From assembly GCA_022844165.1 (NCBI GenBank), contig JALHMH010000026.1:1-64000 (forward strand): a stretch of DNA of 64,000 bases, read 5' to 3'. The notes beneath the pieces are model-generated. The model did no database searches, was not told the DNA's origin, and saw only the letters and a list, made by a program, of their open reading frames with translations. Both the position numbers and the translations under genes were made by a program. This document shows positions 9,287-19,503 of the stretch, piece by piece (the stretch's first letter is position 1; each line of letters starts with the position of its first letter). The stretch comes from Lysobacterales bacterium (GTDB lineage Bacteria > Pseudomonadota > Gammaproteobacteria > Xanthomonadales > SZUA-5).

Positions 9287-9817
9287 TCAGGGCTGCGGAA
9301 TCCGCACCAGCCTGGCGGTATCGACACCGAAATCTGCAAACCTGGCGATCGCCGCGGCATAACGCGTCGGGTCGATCTGCGGCGTTCGCGAATAGACCCA
9401 GGCCAGTTGCGCATCCGGTGTCGCAATCAACGCGAGCTGGCCATCGTCGTCCATGTGGATCACCCAGAACTCAGTACTGAACGGCCAGATGAAGCGCGCG
9501 CGATAGCGGGTGCCACTGTCGTCGAGTGGCCACGCAATGCCCTCCCAGCGTTCCTCTGGGGCATCCATCGATTCGCGGAAATAAAACAAATCGTCCAGCT
9601 TGCCATCGTCGCGCGCAATGTACTCGACGCGTGTCGCCACTTTGCCCTTTTCCGCGAAGTACGGCACATTGGCGATGATGTGCCAGGTTCCGAGCAGGCG
9701 TTCGCGTTCAAGCGCGGCCAAACGAGGCGCACTGCTGGGCGTGCTCGCACATCCGGCAAGCAAGAAGGCTCCGGCAATGACCAGCAGCGCGCTGGCTCTT
9801 TGTAGTATCGACGGCAT
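9287..9817 (-). CDS. Lipocalin-family lipoprotein (Blc-like)
   Basis: A 176-residue outer-membrane lipocalin. The N-terminus is a lipoprotein signal with lipobox LLAGC (Cys22). The lipocalin signature GTWHIIANVPYF (G-x-W) comes next, with later strands VATRVEYIARDDG, YRARFIWPF, FWVIHMDDDGQLALIATPD and LAWVYSRTPQID, as in bacterial Blc proteins, which bind lipids or lysophospholipids at the outer membrane. Its length is normal for the family. It is divergent from the AEC carrier gene with 72 bases between the starts. Confidence 0.9.
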   Translation of the reverse strand: MPSILQRASALLVIAGAFLLAGCASTPSSAPRLAALERERLLGTWHIIANVPYFAEKGKVATRVEYIARDDGKLDDLFYFRESMDAPEERWEGIAWPLDDSGTRYRARFIWPFSTEFWVIHMDDDGQLALIATPDAQLAWVYSRTPQIDPTRYAAAIARFADFGVDTARLVRIPQP

Positions 9818-9889
9818 GACAACCCTCCTGCGGACAACTGAGCGAGTGGCAGCTTACGCCAGCGATCGTCAAACAGCGGGTAGTTTTCC

Positions 9890-10801
9890 GTGAGCGCGAT
9901 GTCGCCGATCGCGCTGATCCTGCTAATGATGGCGATTGGCTGGCTCGCGCAGCGCGCACCACTACCGGCGTCGGTGCCGCAGCGGCTGCAATGGTTGGTG
10001 ATCTACATCCTGTTGCCGGCGTTGGTGTGGTTGTCGGCGCAACGGATCGATTGGCGTGGCGACGTTTGGCTGGTGGTGTTGCTGCCATGGTTGTCAGGCA
10101 TAGGCGCCGCTTTCTTATGTTGGTTGATCGGCCGCGCCGCCGGCTGGCCGCGCGCGACGATTGCCTGCTTGATGTTGTGCAGCGCACTGGGCAATACGGC
10201 GTTCCTGGGTTATCCACTGATCCGCTCGCTGCTCGGCAGCGACGCCTTGCCGACCGCGGTGATTTACGATCAGCTCGGCAGCTTTCTGCTGCTGCCCACC
10301 CTGGGCCTGTGGGTCACCCGCGTTTATGCCGGCAGCGGCGCAGCGCTGTCCGCTTTGGCGCAAGCGAAAGCGCTGGCCATCGGCATTGTGCGCTTCCCGG
10401 CCGTTCACGCATTGTGGATCGGCGTGCTGCCGCTCGCCGCACCTGAGTGGCTGCGCATGGTCGCGGCGACGTTGGCCATGCTGTTGGTGCCGATCGCAAT
10501 GCTCTCGGTGGGCATGCAAATCAAATTGGTGCCGGCGCGACGGCTGTTGGCGCCAATGACGACCGGGCTGGCAATCAAACTTGGATTGGCACCGTTGATT
10601 GCGGCTGCCGTGTTGTGGATCGCACAAGCGCCTGCCCTTCTGGCCGAAACCGCGATCCTGCAAGCCGCGATGCCACCGATGGTGACCGCGGGCGCGATGG
10701 CGACCAACGCCAGACTTGATCCTGACCTGGCCGCTGCACTGGTCGGATATGGCATCTTGATCGGCGTACTCTGGATCCCAGTCCTCGCCTGGCTACTTTG
10801 A
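9890..10801 (+). CDS. AEC-family (auxin efflux carrier-like) membrane transporter
   Basis: A 303-residue, strongly hydrophobic protein with about ten predicted membrane segments. It matches bacterial AEC carriers: SPIALILLMMAIGWLAQR at the start, LVIYILLPALVWL, then CSALGNTAFLGYPLIRSLLG with the conserved N-x-x-F-L-G-x-P, and LQAAMPPMVTAGAMATNARL with the conserved MP-x-x-x-x in the second half. Members export small organic anions; the substrate here is unknown. The start is GTG at 9890, with an ATG nine bases later as an alternative. It appears monocistronic; an imperfect GAGCGGC/GCCGCTC inverted repeat spans its stop codon. Confidence 0.9.
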   Translation: MSAMSPIALILLMMAIGWLAQRAPLPASVPQRLQWLVIYILLPALVWLSAQRIDWRGDVWLVVLLPWLSGIGAAFLCWLIGRAAGWPRATIACLMLCSALGNTAFLGYPLIRSLLGSDALPTAVIYDQLGSFLLLPTLGLWVTRVYAGSGAALSALAQAKALAIGIVRFPAVHALWIGVLPLAAPEWLRMVAATLAMLLVPIAMLSVGMQIKLVPARRLLAPMTTGLAIKLGLAPLIAAAVLWIAQAPALLAETAILQAAMPPMVTAGAMATNARLDPDLAAALVGYGILIGVLWIPVLAWLL

Positions 10802-10996
10802 GCGGCGGAGCAGCTGTGGATCCTGGCCGCTCGGCTGCCTCGACGCCAGATCTGACCGCGCTGGCACCGGCGTAAGCGCAATGCCGCTCGGAAGTCTGAT
10901 GAAACGCCTGCAAAAGCTGCGCTGATCGGGCATCGTCGCAGACGGTGAGATTTCTCTAGGGTCCATTGCACATCACCACAGCCTGATCGACTTTCG

Positions 10997-13900
10997 ATGC
11001 TCCAAATCTACCGCTCCAGCCGCTTGGAACATCTGGCCGAACGCTTGAGCGCGCGGCTTTTCCGGCTGCGGCCCGACAACGTACTTGCGCCGCAAACAGT
11101 GGTCGTCGGCCACGCCGGGATGCGGCGTTGGCTGCTCTCCTGGTTGGCGAGCCATCCGCTGCCGGGCCTGCCGGCGATTGCCGCAAACATCGATGTGCTG
11201 TTGCCAGGGGAATGGACCGAGGTTCTGCTGAAGCGCCAACGGATCGCGCCCAATCGTCCTGGTTATCGGCGCAGTGCCCTGCGCTGGCTGATCGACGCGC
11301 AACTGCAGGCCGAGCCTCCCGCCGCGCTTGGCCCCTTTCTCGCCGATGGCGATGCGCGCAAACGCTTCGCGATCGCCGACCGGCTCGCAGCACTGTACGC
11401 GCAGTATTTAATCTACCGCAGCGACGTCGTCTCGCGGTGGCAACGAGGACAGGATGGCGATCTGTTCCCATGGCAAGGTGCGCTTTGGCGGCGCTTGCAC
11501 GGGCGCTTGGGCCGGGGGCATCGCATCGATCAGACACAGACGTTGTTGGCTGCGCTGCCGGCGAAACCGGACGAGCCGGTCGAATTCTTTGGGCTATCGC
11601 ACCTGCCACCCGACGTGCTTGCGGTGATCCAAGCGTACGCGCAATACAACGATGTGGCGGTGTACTTCTGCGATCCCTGCAGCGAGTTGTGGTCACTGCT
11701 GCCAGGAGAGCGCGCACACCTGGCCGGCGAGCTCGATGGCGCGGACTATTGGCACACCAACCACCCACTGCTCGCGGCCTGGGGACGTCTGGGCCAGCAC
11801 TACGCACTGGCGCTGAATGATATCGGCGCGATCGACGATGCTCGCGATACCGAAGATGCCGAGGAATCGACCACACTGCTCGGCCGCGTGCAGCAATCGG
11901 TGCGCACGTTGGCGCCACTCGCTGGCGGCAGCGAGATCGCTGATCCGAGCCTGCGCGTGCACGTGTGCGCAACACGACTTCGGGAGCTGGAGGTGCTCCG
12001 CGATGCGCTGCTCGATGCGTTGGCCCGCGATGCGACGCTGAATCCTGCAGACATCGTCGTGATGGCCCCGCTGATGGCCGAATACGCGCCGTTGGTGCGC
12101 GCGCTGTGGGGTCCGTCGTGCTGGACATCGGGGCTGCCTTATCACATCGCCGATGCGCCGCTGGCCGGTCAACCGTATTTTGCGGCATTCGCTGCCCTGC
12201 TCGACTGGCCGCAACAGCGGTTCACACGCACAGAGGTGCTGGCCTTCTTGCGTCTGCCACCGTGTGGCAGACGCTTCGCTCTGTTGGATACGGCTTCGCT
12301 GGAACACTGGATCGAACGCGCCGGCGTGCATTTTGCGTTGGACGCGACGATGCGCCACGAGTTGGGTGCCGGCGCGAGCGCGCAGAACACCTGGGCGTAC
12401 GGTCTGGCGCGCATGTTTGCCGGCTGGGCGCTTGGCGATGCCGACACGCTGGTCGATGGCGCGTGCCCGGCGCCACCGCCATCAGGGCCGGCGGCCGCCG
12501 AGCTGGGCGCATTGACCGAGTTGTTGTCGGCACTCGCGAAGTGGCGCAGCGACTCGCAACGCGCACGGCCCTTGAGCGACTGGGCGCGCGACTTGAGCAC
12601 GTGGTCTGAGCGGCTGCTGATGGCCGACCCATTCGACACCGACGAACAAGCCGCCAAGGCTGTTGTCGATCGCTGTGTTGCCGATCTGAGCCGCGAGGCA
12701 ATCGATGCCGGGCACACCGATGCGGTGGCTTTTGCGGCCGTGCGAACCGCGCTGCTCGGCGCACTCGACGAACACGCCAGCGATCCACCCTGGTTCAATG
12801 GCGGGGTGCGCTTTTGCGGTCTGGTTCCGCAACGATCGGTGCCGTATCGGATCGTCGCCGTCATCGGCCTCAACGAAGGCGAATTCCCGCGCGTGCGTTC
12901 GAGCGCGTTGGACTTGATCGAGGCACGCCCGCGCATCGGCGATCGTCTGCCGGTGCTGGACGACAAATATCTGATGTTGGAAGCGCTGATGAGCGCGCGC
13001 CAGATGTTGCACCTGAGTTATCTGGGCAGCGATGCCGGTAGCGGCGGCGCGCGAAACCCGGCGCAGCCGCTGCAGGCGCTCATCGACTTCCTGCCTGCCG
13101 ATGGCCATTGGCGCGTGGCCCATGCGCTCGCGGCCGATCAACGATATGGCGCCGAACCGCGCCTTCCGCGCCCCAGCGCAGTCGCGGCGCCGTCAACACC
13201 GGGCACCTATGCGCTCGGCACCGTATCGACCCTGCACGACGCGACGGGCGATTTCGACCTGGCCGATTTGCGCGCGTTTTATCGCAAGCCGGCACAAACC
13301 TATCTGCGGCGCGACTTACGTATCGACTTGCGCGCGCTCGAGATGGAGGACGACGGCGACGACGATCCACTCGAGCCCATGGGACAAGCCGAACGCTTTG
13401 CGATCAGCGAATGGGTCGATATCGCTTTGGCGAACGGCGGCGATGCGCAGCTGCCGCCTCGACATTGGCACGACGGCCGTCTGCCACCCGGGCCCGGCGG
13501 CGATCGTCTGCTCGACCAGCGGCGCGAGCACGTTGCGGCGGATCTGCTGATGCTGCGCCGCGAACCGTTGCTTCGCGGCCCGGTGCGACGTGCGCCGCGG
13601 GATATCGACGTTCGCTTCCGAAAAACACGCGTGCGCGGACGCCTGCGTCACCTGTATCAAAACGACGGACGCGAGTTCTTCTTTATGCGCGCTCTACGTG
13701 CGGCGCACTTCGGACACTGGCTGCCACTGCTGCTGGAATGGACTTTGCACGCAGAGATGTGCGGACAAGCTGTGCCGCTGTTGCTCTTCGAGCGTCCCAG
13801 GAGCGAACTACAGGCGCCGTCGTTGTTGCAGCATCTGCCGCAATCGAAGACGGCGCGCGAGCGGCGTTTGTGGTGGCTGTTGGCGCATGCCGGCGTGCCC

Positions 13901-14119
13901 GATGCGCTTGCCGCGCATTTCTTGCCCAGGACCAGTTTTGTGTTTGCTACGCGCGGATGGCGCGCGGCAGAAGCGACCTTGCTCTCGGAGCGCAAATTCG
14001 ACCCTTACGCAGCGCGACTGGTGTCCGGCGAGATCCTCTTGCAGAACACACCCGCTGCGTCGCGCTTCGAGCGGTTGGCACAGCGCGCGCTGGCGGTGAT
14101 CGAGGGGAAGGGGCCTTGA
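10997..14119 (+). CDS. recC: Exodeoxyribonuclease V subunit gamma (RecC)
   Basis: A 1040-residue RecC, somewhat shorter than E. coli RecC (1122). The N-terminus MLQIYRSSRLEHLAERL is typical, followed by VVVGHAGMRRWL and FFGLSHLPPDVLAVI; the nuclease-like C-terminal portion includes RVRSSALDLIEARPRIGDR and SRFERLAQRALAVIEG. RecC recognises Chi and splits the duplex in the RecBCD double-strand-break repair enzyme. Its stop overlaps the TTG start of recB (TTGA). A 195-base gap upstream should hold the operon promoter, but no good match is seen. Confidence 0.95.
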   Translation: MLQIYRSSRLEHLAERLSARLFRLRPDNVLAPQTVVVGHAGMRRWLLSWLASHPLPGLPAIAANIDVLLPGEWTEVLLKRQRIAPNRPGYRRSALRWLIDAQLQAEPPAALGPFLADGDARKRFAIADRLAALYAQYLIYRSDVVSRWQRGQDGDLFPWQGALWRRLHGRLGRGHRIDQTQTLLAALPAKPDEPVEFFGLSHLPPDVLAVIQAYAQYNDVAVYFCDPCSELWSLLPGERAHLAGELDGADYWHTNHPLLAAWGRLGQHYALALNDIGAIDDARDTEDAEESTTLLGRVQQSVRTLAPLAGGSEIADPSLRVHVCATRLRELEVLRDALLDALARDATLNPADIVVMAPLMAEYAPLVRALWGPSCWTSGLPYHIADAPLAGQPYFAAFAALLDWPQQRFTRTEVLAFLRLPPCGRRFALLDTASLEHWIERAGVHFALDATMRHELGAGASAQNTWAYGLARMFAGWALGDADTLVDGACPAPPPSGPAAAELGALTELLSALAKWRSDSQRARPLSDWARDLSTWSERLLMADPFDTDEQAAKAVVDRCVADLSREAIDAGHTDAVAFAAVRTALLGALDEHASDPPWFNGGVRFCGLVPQRSVPYRIVAVIGLNEGEFPRVRSSALDLIEARPRIGDRLPVLDDKYLMLEALMSARQMLHLSYLGSDAGSGGARNPAQPLQALIDFLPADGHWRVAHALAADQRYGAEPRLPRPSAVAAPSTPGTYALGTVSTLHDATGDFDLADLRAFYRKPAQTYLRRDLRIDLRALEMEDDGDDDPLEPMGQAERFAISEWVDIALANGGDAQLPPRHWHDGRLPPGPGGDRLLDQRREHVAADLLMLRREPLLRGPVRRAPRDIDVRFRKTRVRGRLRHLYQNDGREFFFMRALRAAHFGHWLPLLLEWTLHAEMCGQAVPLLLFERPRSELQAPSLLQHLPQSKTARERRLWWLLAHAGVPDALAAHFLPRTSFVFATRGWRAAEATLLSERKFDPYAARLVSGEILLQNTPAASRFERLAQRALAVIEGKGP

Positions 14120-17100
14120 CGGAATTTGACTGGCGGCACCTGTCCCTGGATGCGCCGGCGCTGATCGAGGCCAGTGCCGGCACGGGCAAGACCTACACCA
14201 TCGCCCTTTTGTATCTGCGCCTCGTTTGCGAGAGCGAAGTTGCACCGGGCTCGGTACTGGTTTCGACATTTACCGAACTTGCGGCCAGTGAACTGACCGA
14301 GCGCATCGGCGCGCGCCTCAAACAAGCGCTCAGGTCACTCGCCGGCGTCGACAACGATGTCGAACTCAGAGCCTACTTATCGACGCTCGACCCAGCCCGC
14401 GTGCGCACGCGCCTGGCCCTGGCGCTCAACGGTCTAGAACGAGCGCCGATCGGCACGATCCACGCGTTCTGTCGACGCGTGTTGCGCGACTTTCCCGAGG
14501 ACACCGGGCGGGGACTGACGCTGGGGCAGGCGGTCTCCGGCACAGCGCTGATCGACGAGTGTGTCGAGGACTTCTGGCGACGCCGTGTGTTGCCCGACGC
14601 CGATCCGATGCTGGTGCACGCCGACTTGGGGAAACTCAAGCACAACGTGCGCGAGCTGCTGGCCGCAGGCGATGCGCGAGTCGACGCACCCGCGCTGGGC
14701 GATTTTCAGTTTCCGGCCAGGCTGCGCACGCCGAAGGCCATCGCCGTGTTTCGCTCGGTGGCCAGCGATCCGCGCCGCGTTGCCAAAGGCAAGACGCAGA
14801 TCAGTTCGCGCCTGCGCGAGCTGGCGGCCCGTCTGGAGCGAGGCCAGGAGCCCGATCCGAAATGGTGCGAACAAGCCGCAAAGCAATTCACGCTCGCAAA
14901 TCTGCGTGCGCAACAGGTGGCGCCGGACGGTTTGACATCGGTGTCCTGGTTCGCTGAACTCCAGGCCTATGCGCACGCGCGCCTGCACCCGGATACGGTG
15001 GTGAGCGCGGCCCTGGCGCGCGAGGCCCTGGAGGCGGTCAAACTCGACATCGAGCGGCGCCTGGATGCGCGCGACGCACACACCTTCGATGCGTTGATCG
15101 ATGGCGTGCTGCGTGCGCTCGATGGCCCCAGGGGCGATATCCTGGCGGAACGTTTGCGCCAGCACTACAGCGCCGCATTGATCGACGAGTTTCAAGACAC
15201 CGATCCGCGGCAGTGGCGAGTGTTTCAACGCCTGTTCGGTGAGCGCTTCTTGCTGCTGATCGGCGATCCGAAACAGGCGATCTATCGCTTTCGCGGCGGC
15301 GACTTGCTGACGTATCTTGCCGCCAAAGAGAATATTCCCGCACAGCGGCAGTTCCACCTGCGGCATAACTTCCGCAGCGATCCGCCGCTGCTGGATGCCC
15401 TGAACACGCTCTACGCCGGCGCAGGGCGCGACCCCTTTGGCGGTGCCGGCATTCAGTATGTGCCGTTGTTGGCCGGCCATCCCGAACGCGCGTGTGCTGC
15501 CGATCAGGCGCCACTACGAATCCGGCGATTCGGCAGTACCGACGCAAGCAAGGCCTCGCGAGATGCTGCTGCGCTCACAGCGTGCGCCGACGATATCGTC
15601 GATTTGCTTAACACGCCCACGCCTGATGCGTACGGTCCCGGAGACATTGCCGTGCTGTTGTCGACCAACCAGCAAATCGCCACACTGAGAACATTGCTCG
15701 ACGCGCGCGGTGTGCCGGTGGCCGCGACCAGCACCAGCAGCGTCTTTGCCGGCGACGTCGCCAGCGATGTGCAACTGCTGCTGTATGCGCTTTTGCATCT
15801 GCACCGGGAAAGCGCCCGGCGCGCGGCACTGGCCACGCGCCTGCTGCGGTTGGACGCGCGGCAACTGGCGCAACTCGATACCGACCCTGTTCTTCAGAAT
15901 CAATGGGCGCTGTGCTTCTCGCTGTGGCGCCAGGCGTACGACGACGGCGGCATTGCGGCTGTACTAGCCCATCTTGAGCGCGAACACGGACCAACCTGGC
16001 GCAGGTCTGACAACGGCGAGCGTATCGCGACCGATGTTCGCCACCTGTTGGAACTTGCGGTCGAGGTGCAGGCGCTTTCCCCGCCGGAGCAATATGCTTG
16101 GTGGCAAACGCAGCGCCAACACGCTGCCGACGGGCTGGACAGCGAAGCCGGGCGCGAACGCATGCTGCGTATCGCGAGCGACGGCGAGCGCGTGCAACTC
16201 TTGACCGTGCACAAATCCAAGGGACTGGAGTTTCCAGTGGTCTTTGTGCCGATGGCGTGGCGCCCGCCGCGGGACAAGGCGCCGCCCTTGTTACGTGTGG
16301 CCGAAGCGGGGGAGCGTATCTATGACCTGGGTGGTCCGCGGTACGACGAACGTAAGCTGCAGCATCAACTGGAGGACGATCAGGAGAATGGCCGTCGGCT
16401 GTATGTCGCATTGACGCGCGCGGTGCACCGCCTGGTGATCTATACCGATGCTCAGGATTTTGCGGACAGTCGGCCCGGCGAACTTTCGGCACTGGTTCGA
16501 TTGGAGCCCATCGTCGCGCCCCATATCGACGATCGCCCAGTGGCGCCGCGTGTGCGAACGCCTCGTTGGCAGGCGCCGCCCGTTTCGGCTGCTGCGCCGA
16601 CCGCCATTCGGCCGTGGCCAACGCTGCCGGCGCGGATCGCGCAGCTCAGTTTCAGTGCGCTGACCCGGCATCTTGACGCAGCGCCACGCGCTGCCGACGA
16701 AGCGCAAGAAATTGCGCCAAGCACGCCCGACGGCAGCGATCCGCATCCCGAATTGCTGGCGATCGATCATCTGCGTGGGCCACGATTCGGCAACGCTGTG
16801 CATCGCTTGTTAGAAGAACAGCGCGCGTTCGATGACCTCCATCACATTGGCGAGGCGCTCGAAGCCGAAGGGCAGCCGCCAATCGCGGCGCCTTTGGTCG
16901 GGGCGCTGCTGTCGCGAACACGTCAGGCCGACCTCGGCGGTGGCCTGCGCCTGATCGACCTGCGTCCGTCGGCGCAACGAGCCGAACTGGGATTTCAGTT
17001 TCGCGTTCGTGCCGGTAGAACCGACGAGTTGTTCGCTTTGGCTGGCCATCGCGGTAGTACCGAATCGTTGCGCGGCGCGATGGTCGGATTCATCGATATG

Positions 17101-17460
17101 GTCATTCATTGGCAACAGCGATATCACCTGCTTGACTACAAGAGCAATGCGCTGGGTTTACAGGTTGCCGACTACGAAGGCGCATCGTTGCAACGCGCGA
17201 TGCACCACCACCAGTACGATCTGCAGGCGCTGATCTATGCTGTGGCCCTGCACCGCTACCTCGGCTATCGGCTTGACGACTACGACCCGAATCAGCACCT
17301 CGGCGATGTGATCTACCTTTTTGTTCGCGGGATCGGCCTCAAACCCGGCGCCGGCGTGTTTCGCCAATCGATCGACGTGCAGCAGGTGCTGGCCGCGGAC
17401 CAGCTGCTGGAGGGCGACAGTTCCTCTGAGCGACACGGCTTTGGAGGACCATCGCCATGA
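14116..17460 (+). CDS. recB: Exodeoxyribonuclease V subunit beta (RecB)
   Basis: A 1114-residue UvrD-like helicase/nuclease. Walker A is EASAGTGKT with Lys25; motif II is LIDEFQDTDPRQW; motif VI-like LYVALTRAVHRL lies around residue 765. The C-terminal nuclease has His896 (FGNAVHRLLE), Asp994 (GFIDMVIHW) and Asp1007/Lys1009 (LLDYKSNAL), the full catalytic set. Start: the TTG at 14116 overlaps the recC stop and has AAGGGG at 14108-14113; the same frame continues upstream through recC but is not coding there. It ends in an ATGA overlap with recD. The enzyme unwinds and degrades duplex ends until Chi and loads RecA. Confidence 0.95.
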   Translation: MTEFDWRHLSLDAPALIEASAGTGKTYTIALLYLRLVCESEVAPGSVLVSTFTELAASELTERIGARLKQALRSLAGVDNDVELRAYLSTLDPARVRTRLALALNGLERAPIGTIHAFCRRVLRDFPEDTGRGLTLGQAVSGTALIDECVEDFWRRRVLPDADPMLVHADLGKLKHNVRELLAAGDARVDAPALGDFQFPARLRTPKAIAVFRSVASDPRRVAKGKTQISSRLRELAARLERGQEPDPKWCEQAAKQFTLANLRAQQVAPDGLTSVSWFAELQAYAHARLHPDTVVSAALAREALEAVKLDIERRLDARDAHTFDALIDGVLRALDGPRGDILAERLRQHYSAALIDEFQDTDPRQWRVFQRLFGERFLLLIGDPKQAIYRFRGGDLLTYLAAKENIPAQRQFHLRHNFRSDPPLLDALNTLYAGAGRDPFGGAGIQYVPLLAGHPERACAADQAPLRIRRFGSTDASKASRDAAALTACADDIVDLLNTPTPDAYGPGDIAVLLSTNQQIATLRTLLDARGVPVAATSTSSVFAGDVASDVQLLLYALLHLHRESARRAALATRLLRLDARQLAQLDTDPVLQNQWALCFSLWRQAYDDGGIAAVLAHLEREHGPTWRRSDNGERIATDVRHLLELAVEVQALSPPEQYAWWQTQRQHAADGLDSEAGRERMLRIASDGERVQLLTVHKSKGLEFPVVFVPMAWRPPRDKAPPLLRVAEAGERIYDLGGPRYDERKLQHQLEDDQENGRRLYVALTRAVHRLVIYTDAQDFADSRPGELSALVRLEPIVAPHIDDRPVAPRVRTPRWQAPPVSAAAPTAIRPWPTLPARIAQLSFSALTRHLDAAPRAADEAQEIAPSTPDGSDPHPELLAIDHLRGPRFGNAVHRLLEEQRAFDDLHHIGEALEAEGQPPIAAPLVGALLSRTRQADLGGGLRLIDLRPSAQRAELGFQFRVRAGRTDELFALAGHRGSTESLRGAMVGFIDMVIHWQQRYHLLDYKSNALGLQVADYEGASLQRAMHHHQYDLQALIYAVALHRYLGYRLDDYDPNQHLGDVIYLFVRGIGLKPGAGVFRQSIDVQQVLAADQLLEGDSSSERHGFGGPSP

Positions 17461-19046
17461 CCATCAACCTGCGTGCCTTCGATGCGGCCTTTGGCGATTA
17501 CGTTGCCGCACGCAGCGGCAGCGAGGAACTCGGATCGTTACTGGCGCGCGTCAGTGCCGCCGACGGCGAGGGCCACGCAGCGTTGCCACTGGCGCTCGGC
17601 GCTGCAGCGCAGTTGCGGGCTCTGTACAGCACCGGTGACCCACCCTGGATCGGCGACGGCAGCGCTGTGTCCTTTGCGGTCGCCAGAGACGATCGCCTGT
17701 ATCTGTGGCGCAACTGGCAACATGAGCGAACCATCGCCGCCGCGGTCAGGTCGCGGTTGAATGACCGGCCGCTCCCACCAGCCGACATCGAAGCCGCTTT
17801 GGCGAAAATTTCCGGTCCATTAAGCGCCGAACAAAGCGCTGCGATTGCTGCGGCGCCCGGCCGCGGATTGTTCTTGCTCACAGGCGGACCCGGCACGGGC
17901 AAAACAACCACCGCACGCGCGCTGGTGCTGTTGTTGCTCGAACTGGCCCACTCCTTAGGCTGGCCCACAGAACCGCGGATCATGCTCGCCGCACCCACCG
18001 GCAAAGCCGCGCAACGTTTGAGCGCAGCGATCGGACGACCGGCATTGACTGTCCACAGTTTGCTCAAATATCGCCCCGACACGGCCGGCTTCGAGCATAA
18101 CCGTCAGGAACCTCTCGCAGCCGATCTGGTGCTGGTCGATGAGGCCTCGATGCTCGATTTGCCGTTAATGCGGGGATTGCTCGAAGCGTTGCCCGCCGCG
18201 GCGAGCCTGGTGCTGCTCGGCGATCCGGATCAGCTGCAATCGGTTGCAGCCGGTACGGTGCTCGCCGATCTGGTCGCGGCCTTGGCACCGGGCGGCGCGG
18301 TACAGCGCCTGCACACCGGTTTTCGAAACGACGTCGCTCTGCTGCCGCTCATTGAGGCGGTGCGCAACGGCGCCACGGAGCTGCCGCCGGCGCCGCTGGT
18401 TTATCGGGGCCCGGCCCAAACGCCGCGCGAGGGGCTGCTGTCGTGGGCACACCAGCAACGCTGGCATGAGCGCGGTCGTTGGCCGCCCGAACAAGCGCTT
18501 GCCAGTTTGGGCGACGCGCAAATTCTCTGTGCGCTGCGCGCTGGCCCCGGCGGCAGCGATGCGCTGAGTGCGGCGATCGATCAACACTTGCGGGCACATG
18601 AAGGGGCTTTCGACCTGTGGTATCCGGGGCGTGTTGTGATGTTTACGCGGAACGATCCGGCCAGTGGACTGGCCAATGGTGACCTGGGCATTGCCATCGA
18701 GATCGAAGGTGCGCTCAGGCTCGTCACCGCGGGCGCGGCGCCCGGTCAGTTCGCTCCGGCGGCACCCGTATTGCGCAACTTGGCAGAACTGCCGGAGCAC
18801 GTTCCAGCATTCGCACTGACCGTGCACAAAAGCCAAGGGTCGGAATATCGTCGCATCGCTCTGGTTCTGCCCCCGACTGCGGACCACCCGCTATTGACGC
18901 GGCAACTGCTTTACACTGCGCTGACACGCGCACGCGAGGCCATCGATGTGTGGGGCGATGAGAGCGGCTTGCTCGCCGCCGCGGCGAGGCCCGCCGTGCG
19001 TGTTGGCGGATTGCGCGAACAGCTGATCGGAGGGCAGATGCCATGA
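17457..19046 (+). CDS. recD: Exodeoxyribonuclease V subunit alpha (RecD)
   Basis: A 529-residue superfamily 1B helicase. Walker A LLTGGPGTGKTTTA lies around residues 140-153, motif II LVLVDEASMLDLPLM follows, then LLGDPDQLQSVAAGTVLADL and the C-terminal VHKSQGSEYRRIALVLP and LYTALTRAREAIDVWG. It is the 5'-3' motor of RecBCD. The ATG overlaps the recB stop (ATGA) and its own stop overlaps the start of the PH-domain gene (ATGA), so all four genes should be made from one message. Length is close to the family norm of about 600. Confidence 0.95.
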   Translation: MTINLRAFDAAFGDYVAARSGSEELGSLLARVSAADGEGHAALPLALGAAAQLRALYSTGDPPWIGDGSAVSFAVARDDRLYLWRNWQHERTIAAAVRSRLNDRPLPPADIEAALAKISGPLSAEQSAAIAAAPGRGLFLLTGGPGTGKTTTARALVLLLLELAHSLGWPTEPRIMLAAPTGKAAQRLSAAIGRPALTVHSLLKYRPDTAGFEHNRQEPLAADLVLVDEASMLDLPLMRGLLEALPAAASLVLLGDPDQLQSVAAGTVLADLVAALAPGGAVQRLHTGFRNDVALLPLIEAVRNGATELPPAPLVYRGPAQTPREGLLSWAHQQRWHERGRWPPEQALASLGDAQILCALRAGPGGSDALSAAIDQHLRAHEGAFDLWYPGRVVMFTRNDPASGLANGDLGIAIEIEGALRLVTAGAAPGQFAPAAPVLRNLAELPEHVPAFALTVHKSQGSEYRRIALVLPPTADHPLLTRQLLYTALTRAREAIDVWGDESGLLAAAARPAVRVGGLREQLIGGQMP

Positions 19047-19471
19047 AGGTATACGCGTCTAAAGTGGATCGTTGGTTGATCGTTGTTTTTGTTCTGTCGA
19101 TCGCAGCTTCGCTGGCCGGCCTGGTGATGGTCGTCATGGCCGGGCAGCCGCAGCAGATTGCGCTCTCTGCGCTGCCGATGGTGCTTGGCATCGGCCTGCC
19201 GCTTTGGCTGCTTCGTGCAACGCACTATCGCCTCGACGATCGAGAATTGCTGATCGTTTCCGGTCCTTTTCGGTGGCGCATCGCGGTGGTTTCGATTGCC
19301 AATGTTGTGCCCACGCGTAGTGCACTTTCGAGCCCGGCACTGTCGCTCGACAGGCTGCGCATCGATTACGGCCAAGGGCGCTCGATCATGGTCTCGCCGC
19401 TCGAGCGCGAACGCTTCCTACGCGACCTCGATGCCGTAAGGGCAAAACAGCTGGGCAAAACGGCTCGGTAG
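19043..19471 (+). CDS. Membrane-anchored bacterial PH-domain protein (bPH_6-like)
   Basis: A 142-residue protein with two N-terminal membrane segments (WLIVVFVLSIAASLAGLVMV and a second hydrophobic stretch to about residue 58), then a short beta-rich domain: ATHYRLDDRELLIVSGPFRW, IANVVPTRSALSSPALSLDR, LRIDYGQGRSIMVSPLERE and RFLRDLDAV. The last pattern (I-x-x-S-P-x-x-x-x-x-F-L) is typical of the bacterial PH domain family PF06713. Function unknown in the family. It overlaps recD by four bases (ATGA), so it is the distal gene of the recCBD message. Whether it has anything to do with recombination is open. Confidence 0.8.
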   Translation: MKVYASKVDRWLIVVFVLSIAASLAGLVMVVMAGQPQQIALSALPMVLGIGLPLWLLRATHYRLDDRELLIVSGPFRWRIAVVSIANVVPTRSALSSPALSLDRLRIDYGQGRSIMVSPLERERFLRDLDAVRAKQLGKTAR

Positions 19472-19503
19472 ACACCCAGCGGCTGGGCCGCAGTGCGCAC
19501 GGC

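Noticed and set aside
13108..14115. Upstream extension of the recB frame through recC
   Set aside because: The sequence in this part is basic, repetitive and unlike RecB; it is the +1 frame of recC. The TTG at 14116 with its ribosome-binding site marks the true start.
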